Positions 40,451 to 47,692 of a stretch of 47,692 nt of DNA are shown piece after piece. Both the position numbers and the translations under genes were made by a program. Each line of letters opens with the position of its first letter. Within the stretch, counting starts at the first letter, position 1. The DNA lies in the NCBI RefSeq assembly GCF_001612905.1, contig NZ_BDBI01000049.1:1-47692 (forward strand), in the 5' to 3' direction. The notes below the pieces were generated by a model. That model was not told where the DNA came from, did not search any database, and saw only the letters and a program-made list of their open reading frames with translations. Source of the stretch: Nocardia ignorata NBRC 108230. Lineage in GTDB: Bacteria > Actinomycetota > Actinomycetes > Mycobacteriales > Mycobacteriaceae.

Positions 40451-40497
40451 TCCACTGATAACTTGAATCCAATGGTTATGCATCCGCTGATAACATG
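40451..40497. promoter_or_regulatory. Direct repeats, candidate TetR operators for the MFS pump
   Basis: TCCACTGATAACTTG (40451-40465) and TCCGCTGATAACATG (40483-40497) match at 13 of 15 positions, 32 bp apart. Between them GGTTATGCAT offers an inverted GTTAT, so ATAAC/GTTAT half-sites can pair in both intervals. The region is the only space between the divergent MFS and TetR genes. Confidence 0.55.
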
Positions 40498-40533
40498 TCA
40501 AGAGGAATCCGCGTACCGACCGGAGGCGAATGC

Positions 40534-41109
40534 ATGAGCGAGACGACGAGAACCCGGATGACCGCGGCCGAGCGCAGCGCCCAGGTCCTCGCCGCCGCCG
40601 TCGACGCCTTCGCCGAATCCGGGTACGCCGCGACGAAGACCGATGAGGTGGCCCGCCGCGCGGGGGTCTCCCAGCCGTACGTGATTCGACTCTTCGGCAG
40701 CAAACAGCACCTGTTCGTGGCGGTACTGCAGCACGTGTGCGCACGCATCGAGGACGTGTTCCGCAGCGCGGAGATCGCGCCCGACGCCGACACCGCCGAA
40801 GCGCTGCGCAGCCTCGGGACGAACTACGACGTATTTCTCTCCGAACGTCAGCTACCGCTCGTGCTGCTGCACGGCGTCGCCGCCAGCGCCGACCCGGAGA
40901 TCGGCGATCACGTGCGCGAACACTTCGGCCGCATCTACCAGCTGATCGTCGACCGCACGGGCGCCGACGCCCTGCACGCCCGCCGCTTCCTCGCCACCGG
41001 CATGCTGCTCACCATCATGACCGCGATGCAGGTGGCGGGCCCCGACGCCATCGAACTACCCTGGTCGACCGCCGTTCTCGACGACCTCCAGTGCGGCTTG
41101 GAACTCTGA
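40534..41109 (+). CDS. TetR/AcrR family transcriptional regulator of the MFS pump
   Basis: A 191-residue regulator. The helix-turn-helix is RSAQVLAAAVDAFAESGYAA, then TKTDEVARRAGVSQPYVIRLFGSKQHLF, with the recognition helix at about residues 45-55. The C-terminal domain is the common TetR_C type of drug-pump repressors (HVREHFGRIYQLIVDRTGAD, then FLATGMLLTIMTAM). GGAGG lies 8 bases before the ATG at 40534; an in-frame ATG at 40495 falls inside the operators. It is divergent from the DHA2 transporter gene. Confidence 0.94.
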   Translation: MSETTRTRMTAAERSAQVLAAAVDAFAESGYAATKTDEVARRAGVSQPYVIRLFGSKQHLFVAVLQHVCARIEDVFRSAEIAPDADTAEALRSLGTNYDVFLSERQLPLVLLHGVAASADPEIGDHVREHFGRIYQLIVDRTGADALHARRFLATGMLLTIMTAMQVAGPDAIELPWSTAVLDDLQCGLEL

Positions 41110-41155
41110 GCCCCCGACGAGCGGTTCGTCAGCCGCATCGATCCCGGGGCCGCGG

Positions 41156-41986
41156 CTACTTCGCGTGCTGGACGCGGGCGTTGGCGTAGAGGCAGATCGC
41201 CGCTGCCGCAGCCAGATTCAGGCTTTCGGCGCGGCCGTGGATGGGGATACGGATGCGATGGTCGGCGCGGGCGGCGACGGCGGGATCGAGGCCGTGAGCC
41301 TCGTTGCCGAAGAGCCAGGCGACCGGCCCGGTGAGGATGTCGTCGGCGTCGTCGAGGACGACCTCACCGTGAGCGGTGGTCGCCAGCAGCGTGATTCCGG
41401 CCGAGGACAGCGCGTCGAGGGTGGCGTCGATACTGCGGCTGCGCGCGATCGGGACGTGGAACAGGCTGCCCGCGCTGGCACGGACGCATTTGCCGTTGTG
41501 CGGGTCGACCGCGTCACCGGCGAGCACGACGCCATCGGCACCGACGGCGTCGGCAACCCGGATGAGGGTGCCCGCGTTGCCGGGTTCGGCGATCTCCACG
41601 GGCACCGCGAGCATGCGGGGTGCACCGTCGAGGATCTGGCCGAGGGGAACATCGAGCTGCTCGCACACGGCGACCAGGCCCGGCGCGGTAACGGTTTCGC
41701 CCAGGTGCTCGGCGGCGCGATCGCTCACCAGCGTGGTGCGCACACCGTCGGCGTCGGCACCGGCGATCAACGCGACATCGCGCTTGGCCGCGGCGAGCGA
41801 GTAGAACAGCTCACGCACCCGGCCGGTCTCCAGCGCGGCGGTGACGGCATTGGCGCCTTCGGCCAGGAACAGGCCGGTCTTGCGGCGGTGCGCGGCGCGC
41901 TGGAGCTTGACAGCCGAAACGACCCGTGGGTTGCGCTCGGAGAGCGCGTCCACGGGTCGTTCCGACAGATCGTTGTGCGTCGTCAA
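41156..41986 (-). CDS. TrmH/SpoU family RNA 2'-O-methyltransferase
   Basis: A 276-residue SPOUT methyltransferase. The N-terminal substrate-binding domain has RNPRVVSAVKLQRAAHRRKTG with GLFLAEGANAV. The knotted catalytic domain has motif 1 NAGTLIRVADAVGADGVVL, motif 2 LFGNEAHGL and motif 3 IPIHGRAESLNLAAAAAICLY. It methylates a ribose in rRNA or tRNA; in relatives the gene beside rplT is annotated tsnR-like, though resistance is not implied. It starts at TTG 41986, 2 bp after rplT, or at GTG 41953; neither has a good Shine-Dalgarno, so coupling to rplT is likely. Confidence 0.93.
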   Translation of the reverse strand: MTTHNDLSERPVDALSERNPRVVSAVKLQRAAHRRKTGLFLAEGANAVTAALETGRVRELFYSLAAAKRDVALIAGADADGVRTTLVSDRAAEHLGETVTAPGLVAVCEQLDVPLGQILDGAPRMLAVPVEIAEPGNAGTLIRVADAVGADGVVLAGDAVDPHNGKCVRASAGSLFHVPIARSRSIDATLDALSSAGITLLATTAHGEVVLDDADDILTGPVAWLFGNEAHGLDPAVAARADHRIRIPIHGRAESLNLAAAAAICLYANARVQHAK

Positions 41987-41988
41987 GC

Positions 41989-42375
41989 TCAGGCAGCCGA
42001 GGCCGGGGCGTTGACGTCGGCGGGCAGCGCGGCCTTGGCGACAGCGACGAGACCGGCGAAGGCCTCGGCGTCGGAGACGGCGAGCTCGGCGAGGATCTTG
42101 CGGTCCACCTCGACACCAGCGGCCTTGAGGCCCTGGATGAAGCGGTTGTAGGTGATGTCGTTCAGACGCGCGGCGGCGTTGATACGAGCGATCCACAGCT
42201 TGCGGAAGTCACCCTTGCGCGCCTTGCGGTCGCGGTAGGCGTAGGTCAGCGAGTGGAGCTGCTGTTCCTTGGCCTTGCGGTACAGGCGCGAACGCTGGCC
42301 CCGGTAGCCCTTGGAGGCCTCGAGGATGGAACGGCGCTTCTTCTGAGCGTTGACAGCCCTTTTGACGCGTGCCAC
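41989..42375 (-). CDS. rplT: 50S ribosomal protein L20
   Basis: A 128-residue L20, which binds 23S rRNA early in 50S assembly. Highly conserved stretches are ARVKRAVNAQKKRRSILEAS, KGYRGQRSRLYRKAKEQ, and DFRKLWIARINAAARLNDIT. The C-terminal tail (VAKAALPADVNAPASAA) is longer and Ala-rich. GTG at 42375 has AAGGA 8 bases upstream. It is the third gene of the infC-rpmI-rplT operon, with a 108-bp gap from rpmI. Confidence 0.98.
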   Translation of the reverse strand: MARVKRAVNAQKKRRSILEASKGYRGQRSRLYRKAKEQQLHSLTYAYRDRKARKGDFRKLWIARINAAARLNDITYNRFIQGLKAAGVEVDRKILAELAVSDAEAFAGLVAVAKAALPADVNAPASAA

Positions 42376-42483
42376 TTTTCAGTCCTTGATCATCTGGGGG
42401 GCGCGGCGGCGCCCGAATTCGGTAGTTGTCGGCGTCCGGTCATCCCGGCCGCGCAGTCGTCGGGGTGCGACGGTCTGCCTGGA

Positions 42484-42681
42484 TCAGGCGAGACCGAGCA
42501 GCCGCTTCACGCGGGGGGCGTCGACGTCGGCAACGGACTCCGTGCCTTCCAGACGACGAGTCCGGCGGGAGGACTTGTGCTCCAGGAGGTGGCGACGGTT
42601 CGCCTGCTCGCGAAGCAGCTTGCCCCGGCCGGTCACCTTGAATCGCTTCTTGGCGCCGCTGTGGGTCTTGTTCTTCGGCAT
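42484..42681 (-). CDS. rpmI: 50S ribosomal protein L35
   Basis: A 65-residue L35 with the family pattern PKNKTHSGAKKRFKVTGRGK, then LLREQANRRHLLEHKSSRRT and VKRLLGL. It is small and very basic, as expected. It lies 31 bp after infC and is read with it. Confidence 0.98.
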   Translation of the reverse strand: MPKNKTHSGAKKRFKVTGRGKLLREQANRRHLLEHKSSRRTRRLEGTESVADVDAPRVKRLLGLA

Positions 42682-42712
42682 GGATTCCTCTATCTAGTCG
42701 GTGAAATCGGTG

Positions 42713-43369
<657 letters not shown>

Positions 43370-43442
43370 GGGGCCTCCTAGGTCAAGCGGTGTCGTCTTA
43401 ACGACCGCACGCAATAACTGCAACCCCTGATTCAACGCGAAA

Positions 43443-43473
43443 GCCCCGTTGCGGTATTTCTCCGCGACGGGGC
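43443..43473 (-). promoter_or_regulatory. Attenuator-like hairpin in the infC leader
   Basis: A 12-position stem (43443-43454 with 43462-43473, one mispair) closes a 7-base loop and is followed on the minus strand by TTT. It ends about 75 bases before the ATC start of infC, in the place expected of a leader terminator or a processing site. Confidence 0.5.
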
Positions 43474-43521
43474 CCGAGTCGACCGATCATCGGACACCAC
43501 GCCCGAGGGCACGGTGTCGAC

Positions 43522-43565
43522 CCTCGCGCGAACAACACGCGAGGAACCCGCCACAACGAGCGGGT
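43522..43565 (-). promoter_or_regulatory. Two further hairpins in the infC 5' leader
   Basis: CCTCGCG pairs with CGCGAGG (43522-43528 and 43538-43544), and ACCCGC pairs with GCGGGT (43546-43551 and 43560-43565). They adjoin each other and precede the attenuator-like hairpin in the minus-strand transcript. If transcription starts near a TAGACT box (43676-43681, weak), the leader is about 300 nt. Confidence 0.4.
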
Positions 43566-43741
43566 GACCGGGACCGTTTGTCCAGTACGATTGCTCGCCG
43601 GCAACGGTGGGAGTCGGGCTCCACTTATCTGCCCCAGGAAGTGCATGACACGACCAGGGGCGGTCGTCAGCGGAAAGTCTAGCATCGCATTCCGCTATCG
43701 CCGAATCGGCCCGGCGGCGGTGGCCCACACGGGGCTGGCGA

Positions 43742-43747
43742 TAGCCT
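43742..43747 (+). promoter_or_regulatory. Probable -10 box of leaderless DUF1844 transcript
   Basis: TAGCCT (TANNNT) is followed by seven bases and the ATG at 43755, with no Shine-Dalgarno between them, which fits a leaderless message. Confidence 0.4.
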
Positions 43748-43754
43748 GATCCCC

Positions 43755-44096
43755 ATGACTGACGAGCTCGATCCTCCCGTGCGCGACCTGGCCGACATTC
43801 CCGCGGTCGAGGTGATCAGCCGGGCCGCCGTGATGCTGATGAGTTCGGCGGCGGAGAAGCTCGGCCTTGCCGAGGAGAACCCGAACACCGGCGCCAACGT
43901 CGACCTCGACGAGGCGCGCCGGGTCATCACCGCGCTGGCCGGCCTGGTCACCTCGTCGGTGGAGTACCTCGGGCCGCACGCCGGGCCGATCCGCGAGGGC
44001 CTGCAGGCGTTGCAGCGCGCCTTCCGTGAGGCGTCGTCGGTGCCGGACGCGCCGGGTGCGGGCCCGGGCGAGAAGTACACCGGCCCGGTGCACTGA
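43755..44096 (+). CDS. DUF1844 protein
   Basis: A 113-residue protein of the DUF1844 family. The core is VEVISRAAVMLMSSAAEKLGL, then NVDLDEARRVITALAGLVTS and a C-terminal GPHAGPIREGLQALQRAFRE, all helical. The tail is Pro/Gly-rich. The function is unknown. Family members in Actinobacteria lie divergent from infC, as here, which suggests a link with translation or growth; this is synteny only. A strong intrinsic terminator follows. Confidence 0.93.
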   Translation: MTDELDPPVRDLADIPAVEVISRAAVMLMSSAAEKLGLAEENPNTGANVDLDEARRVITALAGLVTSSVEYLGPHAGPIREGLQALQRAFREASSVPDAPGAGPGEKYTGPVH

Positions 44097-44111
44097 GCCC
44101 CGAAACGCGAA

Positions 44112-44141
44112 GATCCGCCGGCACCTGCGTGCCGGCGGATC
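44112..44141 (+). terminator. Intrinsic terminator after DUF1844
   Basis: A perfect 13-bp stem (44112-44124 with 44129-44141) closes the loop CTGC and is followed by CTTTT. This is the clearest intrinsic terminator in the window. Confidence 0.92.
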
Positions 44142-44162
44142 CTTTTACGTCGTGAGCGCCGC

Positions 44163-44273
44163 TCAGACCGTAGGGGTCGGAGTCGGCGGCTGACCGGGGG
44201 TGACCGAGACGGCCGAGCCGGAGGAGATCATGTTGGCGAGGGCGGTGAAGATGGCCGCGCTTCCGGTATCCAT
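44163..44273 (-). CDS. Micro-ORF B: 36-residue peptide with PTPTPTV tail
   Basis: A 36-codon gene starting at ATG 44271-44273, with GAAAGGA 10 bases upstream. The product has an N-terminal amphipathic-looking segment (MDTGSAAIFTALANMISSG), a short SAVSV strand and a Pro/Thr tail ending PPTPTPTV. It has no signal peptide and few charges. It closely resembles the 33-codon ORF 28 bp upstream in start context, size and tail, so the two are probably tandem duplicates. No family is recognised. Small mycolata porins of the PorA/PorH kind are a loose analogy (tandem, tiny, no signal). Confidence 0.65.
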   Translation of the reverse strand: MDTGSAAIFTALANMISSGSAVSVTPGQPPTPTPTV

Positions 44274-44301
44274 TGCTGGTGATCCTTTCGAGGCTGCCGG
44301 G

Positions 44302-44403
44302 TCAGGCAGTCGGCGTCGGCGTCGTGGGCTCGTAGGCCAGCGAGGACCCGCCACTGAGGAAATTCAGAATCTGGCCGATGAGCGCCATCGTGGCTTCATC
44401 CAT
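44302..44403 (-). CDS. Micro-ORF A: 33-residue peptide with PTPTPTA tail
   Basis: A 33-codon gene starting at ATG 44401-44403 with GAAAGGA 10 bases upstream, the same start context as micro-ORF B. The product begins MDEATMALIGQILNFLSGG, continues with SSLAYEP and ends TTPTPTA. Codon third positions are mostly G/C. Both peptides begin MD, have a helix with I/L-x(3-4)-L spacing, a Ser/Gly bend and a PTPT tail, which is hard to explain by chance. No signal peptide is present. Function unknown. Confidence 0.62.
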   Translation of the reverse strand: MDEATMALIGQILNFLSGGSSLAYEPTTPTPTA

Positions 44404-44473
44404 TGGGGACGTTCCTTTCGTACTGCACGACATCCGCGACCGCGCTGCCCACGCCGCGCGTGACACCACTGGA

Positions 44474-44485
44474 TGTCGATCGACA
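44474..44485. promoter_or_regulatory. 12-bp palindrome upstream of micro-ORFs
   Basis: TGTCGATCGACA is a perfect palindrome about 70 bp upstream of micro-ORF A, in the region that must hold its promoter. It could be a regulator site; nothing else supports this. Confidence 0.3.
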
Positions 44486-44569
44486 AACCGCTACTGACCG
44501 GTCTTCCGGCGACGGCGAGGCGAATGTTACCTATGACCGTTTCACTTCGTAGGGTTTTCGGGAAGTCCC

Positions 44570-44595
44570 GGGCGGAACGGTAACCCGTTCCGCCC
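44570..44595 (-). terminator. Hairpin terminator after uvrA
   Basis: GGGCGGAACGG (44570-44580) pairs perfectly with CCGTTCCGCCC (44585-44595) around a 4-base loop. It lies 15 bp past the uvrA stop. No T-tract follows, as is common for actinobacterial terminators. Confidence 0.75.
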
Positions 44596-44610
44596 CGACA
44601 CACCTGCCGG

Positions 44611-47577
44611 TCAGCGCAATGCGGCCGCTTTCCTGGCCAGCCGCTTGGCCGTCGCCGTCTCCGCGGGCGCCTTCTTCGCCGCCGGTGCGGTCTTCTTCTT
44701 CGCCGCGGGCTTCTTCGGAGCCGGTGCCGCGAGGACTTCCTTCAGGAACTGACCGGTGTAGCTGTCGGCGACCTGGGCCACCTCCTCGGGAGTGCCCGTG
44801 GCGACGACCGTGCCACCGCCGGAACCGCCTTCCGGGCCCATGTCGATGACCCAGTCGGAGGTCTTGATGACATCGAGGTTGTGCTCGATGACGATCACCG
44901 TGTTGCCCTTGTCGACCAGGCCGTTGATGACCTTGAGCAGCTTGCGGATGTCCTCGAAGTGCAGACCGGTCGTCGGCTCGTCGAGGATGTACACGGTGCG
45001 ACCGGTCGAGCGTTTCTGCAGCTCGGCGGCCAGTTTCACGCGCTGCGCCTCACCGCCGGACAGGGTCGGGGCACTCTGGCCGAGGCGCACGTATCCGAGA
45101 CCGACCTCGACGAGGGTCTTGAGGTACCGGTGGATCGAGGTGACCGGTTCGAAGAACTCGGCGGCCTCGTCGATCGGCATGTCGAGGACCTCGGCGATGG
45201 TCTTGCCCTTGTAGTGCACCTCGAGGGTCTCGCGGTTGTAGCGGGCGCCGTGGCACACCTCGCACGGGACGTACACGTCCGGCAGGAAGTTCATCTCGAT
45301 CTTGAGCGTGCCGTCACCCGAGCACGCCTCGCACCGGCCGCCCTTGACGTTGAAGGAGAACCGACCCGGCTGGTAACCGCGCACCTTGGCCTCGGTGGTC
45401 GAGGCGAACAGGGTGCGGATCTTGTCGAAGACGCCGGTGTAGGTGGCCGGGTTCGAGCGTGGGGTTCGCCCGATCGGTGACTGGTCGACCTGCACCAGCT
45501 TGTCGAGCTGGTCGACGCCGTTGATCCTGGTGTGCCTGCCCGGCACCTGCCGCGCGCCGTTGAGCTTGTTCGCCAGCGTGGTGGCCAGGATGTCGTTGAC
45601 CAGCGTCGACTTGCCGGACCCGGAGACGCCGGTGACGGACGTGAGCACACCGAGCGGGAAGGCCACATCGATGCCCTGCAGATTGTGCTCGGTGGCGCCG
45701 ACGACGGTGAGCTTGCGCTTCTTGTCCACCGCGCGGCGCACCAGCGGCAGCTCGATCTGCTCGCGGCCGGAAAGATAAGCGCCGGTGAGGGATTCGGGCT
45801 CGGTGAGCAGTTCTTGGTAGGGACCCGAATGCACCACGCGACCGCCGTGCTCACCGGCGAGCGGACCGATATCGACCACCCAGTCCGAGGCGCGGATGGT
45901 GTCCTCGTCGTGTTCGACAACGATCAGAGTGTTGCCCAGCTTCTTGAGCCGCAGCAGGGTTTCGATGAGCCTGCGGTTGTCACGCTGATGCAGGCCGATC
46001 GACGGTTCGTCGAGCACGTAGAGCACGCCGACCAGGCCGGAACCGATCTGGGTGGCCAGCCGGATGCGCTGTGCCTCGCCGCCCGACAGCGTCGCCGCCG
46101 CGCGCGAGAGCGTGAGGTATTCCAAGCCCACGTCGAGCAGGAAGCCCAGGCGGGCCTGGATCTCCTTGAGCACCTGGCCGGCGATCGCGGCCTCGCGCTC
46201 CCCCAGCGTCAGCGAGTTGAGGAAGTGCGCGCATTCCCCGATCGACAGGTCGCTGACCTCGGCGATCGACCTGTTCTTGCCGTCGGCGGCCAGCGTGACG
46301 GCCAGGATCTCCGGTCGCAGGCGGGCACCGTTGCACACCGGGCACGGCACATCGCGCATGTACCCGTCGTAGTGCTCCTTCATCTGCTCGGACTCGGTGT
46401 TGTCCATGCGCCGCTGCAGGAACGGCATCACGCCTTCGAAATCGGCGTAATAGGAGCGTTTGCGTCCGTAGCGGTTGGTGTAGGAGACGTGCACCTGGTC
46501 GGAGCTGCCCTCGAGGACCGCCTTGCGTGCCTTCGCCGGGAGTTCACGCCAGGGGGTGTCCATGGAGAAGCCGATGGCCTCGGCCAGACCCGACAGCAGA
46601 CGGTTGAAGTATTCGGCCGTCTGACCGCGCGACCACGGCGCGATCGCGCCCTCGGCCAGGCTCAGATCCGGATCGGGGACGACCAGTTCGGGGTCGACCT
46701 CCTTGCGGATACCGAGACCGGTGCAGTCGGGACAGGCGCCGTAGGGCGAGTTGAACGAGAACGAGCGCGGTTCGAGATCCTCGATATCGAGCGGGTGGCC
46801 GTTCGGGCAGGCCAGGCGCTCGGAGAAACGGCGCTCCCGGTCGTGCGCGTGTTCGTCGCGGTCGACGAAATCGAGCACGACGATGCCGTCGGCCAGCCGC
46901 AACGCGGTCTCGATCGAGTCGGTGAGGCGCTGCTTGGACGCGGCCTTCACCGACAGGCGGTCGACGACCACCTCGACATCGTGCTTCTCCTGCTTCTTGA
47001 GCTTGGGCGGATCGGTGAGCGGATACACCACACCGTCCACCCGCACACGCGAGTAACCCTGGGTCTTGAGCTGGTCGAACAGGTCGACGAACTCACCCTT
47101 GCGGGTACGCACCACCGGCGCGAGCACCTGGAACTTCAGGCCCTCGTCCATGGCGAGCACCTGGTCGACGATCTGCTGCGGGCTCTGCTTGGCGATCAGC
47201 TCGCCACAGACCGGGCAGTGCGGCGTGCCCGCGCGGGCATACAGCAGGCGCAGGTAGTCGTAGACCTCGGTGATCGTGCCGACCGTCGAACGCGGGTTGC
47301 GGTTGGTCGACTTCTGGTCGATCGACACCGCGGGCGAGAGGCCCTCGATGAAGTCCACATCCGGCTTGTCCATCTGCCCGAGGAACTGGCGCGCGTACGC
47401 CGACAGCGACTCGACATACCGGCGCTGTCCCTCGGCGAAGATCGTGTCGAACGCCAGACTCGACTTACCCGAACCGGACAGACCGGTGAACACGATCAGG
47501 CTGTCGCGCGGCAGATCGAGGTCCACACCTTTCAGGTTGTGTTCCCGAGCTCCGCGCACAGTGAGGCGTTCCGCCAC
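44611..47577 (-). CDS. uvrA: Excinuclease ABC subunit A
   Basis: A 988-residue UvrA, the damage-recognition ATPase of nucleotide excision repair that loads UvrB. Two ABC modules are seen: Walker A GLSGSGKSSLAFDT (about residues 32-45) and GVSGSGKSTLVND, with signatures LSRAAATLSGGEAQRIRLA and APTLSGGEAQRVKLA. Zinc modules are at CPVCGELIAK, CPVCNGARL and CEACSGDG with CEVCHGARY. The C-terminal tail of about 40 residues is Lys/Ala/Pro-rich and extends past the usual end. It starts at GTG 47577. A perfect DNA-damage promoter match lies 60-80 bp upstream. Confidence 0.98.
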   Translation of the reverse strand: MAERLTVRGAREHNLKGVDLDLPRDSLIVFTGLSGSGKSSLAFDTIFAEGQRRYVESLSAYARQFLGQMDKPDVDFIEGLSPAVSIDQKSTNRNPRSTVGTITEVYDYLRLLYARAGTPHCPVCGELIAKQSPQQIVDQVLAMDEGLKFQVLAPVVRTRKGEFVDLFDQLKTQGYSRVRVDGVVYPLTDPPKLKKQEKHDVEVVVDRLSVKAASKQRLTDSIETALRLADGIVVLDFVDRDEHAHDRERRFSERLACPNGHPLDIEDLEPRSFSFNSPYGACPDCTGLGIRKEVDPELVVPDPDLSLAEGAIAPWSRGQTAEYFNRLLSGLAEAIGFSMDTPWRELPAKARKAVLEGSSDQVHVSYTNRYGRKRSYYADFEGVMPFLQRRMDNTESEQMKEHYDGYMRDVPCPVCNGARLRPEILAVTLAADGKNRSIAEVSDLSIGECAHFLNSLTLGEREAAIAGQVLKEIQARLGFLLDVGLEYLTLSRAAATLSGGEAQRIRLATQIGSGLVGVLYVLDEPSIGLHQRDNRRLIETLLRLKKLGNTLIVVEHDEDTIRASDWVVDIGPLAGEHGGRVVHSGPYQELLTEPESLTGAYLSGREQIELPLVRRAVDKKRKLTVVGATEHNLQGIDVAFPLGVLTSVTGVSGSGKSTLVNDILATTLANKLNGARQVPGRHTRINGVDQLDKLVQVDQSPIGRTPRSNPATYTGVFDKIRTLFASTTEAKVRGYQPGRFSFNVKGGRCEACSGDGTLKIEMNFLPDVYVPCEVCHGARYNRETLEVHYKGKTIAEVLDMPIDEAAEFFEPVTSIHRYLKTLVEVGLGYVRLGQSAPTLSGGEAQRVKLAAELQKRSTGRTVYILDEPTTGLHFEDIRKLLKVINGLVDKGNTVIVIEHNLDVIKTSDWVIDMGPEGGSGGGTVVATGTPEEVAQVADSYTGQFLKEVLAAPAPKKPAAKKKTAPAAKKAPAETATAKRLARKAAALR

Positions 47578-47634
47578 CTGGTGAATCCCTTCTCCATAGT
47601 CATCCGCCGACCGGACATGAACCCCCAGGAATCA

Positions 47635-47657
47635 ATGCTAGGTGGACCCACCGACAA
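47635..47657 (-). promoter_or_regulatory. RecA-independent DNA-damage promoter (PafBC-type) of uvrA
   Basis: On the minus strand TTGTCGGTG (47649-47657), eight bases, then TAGCAT (47635-47640) matches TTGTCRGTG-N8-TANNNT, the mycobacterial RecA_NDp motif now attributed to PafBC control, at every defined position. Transcription would start about 50 bases before the uvrA GTG. No LexA-type SOS box (TCGAAC-N4-GTTCGA) is visible here. Confidence 0.85.
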
Positions 47658-47692
47658 GAACGGCTGAGCGCTTGCGCCCCGGGAGGTGCCGG

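Noticed and set aside
41953..42196. N-terminal extension of the TrmH frame to 42196
   Set aside because: The extension lies antiparallel in frame but on the same strand within rplT, which is certain; the methyltransferase must start near 41986 or 41953.
45532..47667. 711-codon plus-strand open frame
   Set aside because: It is antisense to uvrA, whose two ABC modules are unmistakable.
47578..47692. LexA SOS box at uvrA
   Set aside because: No TCGAAC-N4-GTTCGA-like palindrome is present; the PafBC-type promoter explains damage control instead.

Overview
The window is 47.7 kb of very GC-rich DNA with strong G/C at third codon positions, frequent GTG/TTG starts and several apparently leaderless promoters. 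The gene families (DtxR/IdeR-type iron box, conservon GTPase module, TAP-like and LIP-type secreted hydrolases, actinobacterial infC-rpmI-rplT-trmH and pheST) point to a mycolic-acid-type Actinobacterium, most like Nocardia or a close relative. This assignment is by inspection only. I see no rRNA, tRNA, CRISPR array, insertion sequence or prophage.

Layout. 1-3.5 kb: two regulator/enzyme pairs, FAD monooxygenase with a divergent TetR gene and MerR with a divergent metallo-beta-lactamase-fold hydrolase, each with clear operator palindromes. 3.4-10.8 kb: a divergent catabolic locus. One arm (minus strand) encodes a PLP D-hydroxyamino-acid dehydratase-like protein, an N-acyl-D-amino-acid deacylase, a KDPG-type aldolase and a GntP permease. 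The other arm (plus strand) encodes a KDG-type sugar kinase, an IclR regulator and a RidA protein. Together they spell out a route from an N-acylated 2-amino-aldonic acid, best guess N-acetyl-D-glucosaminate (oxidised GlcNAc), to pyruvate and glyceraldehyde 3-phosphate. 10.9-14.7 kb: a tiny secreted peptide, a NarL-type two-component pair and a secreted TAP-like hydrolase. 14.7-18.1 kb: PEP carboxylase and a maltose-acetyltransferase-like enzyme. 18.1-22.8 kb: a siderophore ABC importer split around an IdeR-like box, ending in a TetR gene. 22.9-24.3 kb: a secreted LIP-family lipase. 24.4-28.4 kb: a conservon (sensor kinase, Roadblock, DUF742, small GTPase). 28.8-33.6 kb: an unrecognised helical protein and small neighbours, an alpha/beta hydrolase translationally coupled to a two-domain TerD/TerA-like protein, and a beta-hydroxyacid-dehydrogenase-like reductase divergent from a MerR gene. 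34.2-43.4 kb: pheT, pheS, a TetR/MFS/Uma2 insertion, then trmH, rplT, rpmI and infC. 43.7-47.6 kb: DUF1844, two tandem micro-ORFs, and uvrA at the right edge.

The most interesting items are (1) the candidate oxidised-amino-sugar pathway, complete from uptake to aldol cleavage and divergently controlled; (2) two tandem similar micro-ORFs of 33 and 36 codons upstream of DUF1844; (3) a perfect match to the RecA-independent (PafBC-type) DNA-damage promoter in front of uvrA; (4) three near-identical operators at exact 21-bp intervals between the monooxygenase and its TetR gene; (5) infC starting with ATC behind a full AGGAGG, preceded by a structured leader. All functional assignments rest on motif recognition by eye; no database search was run.
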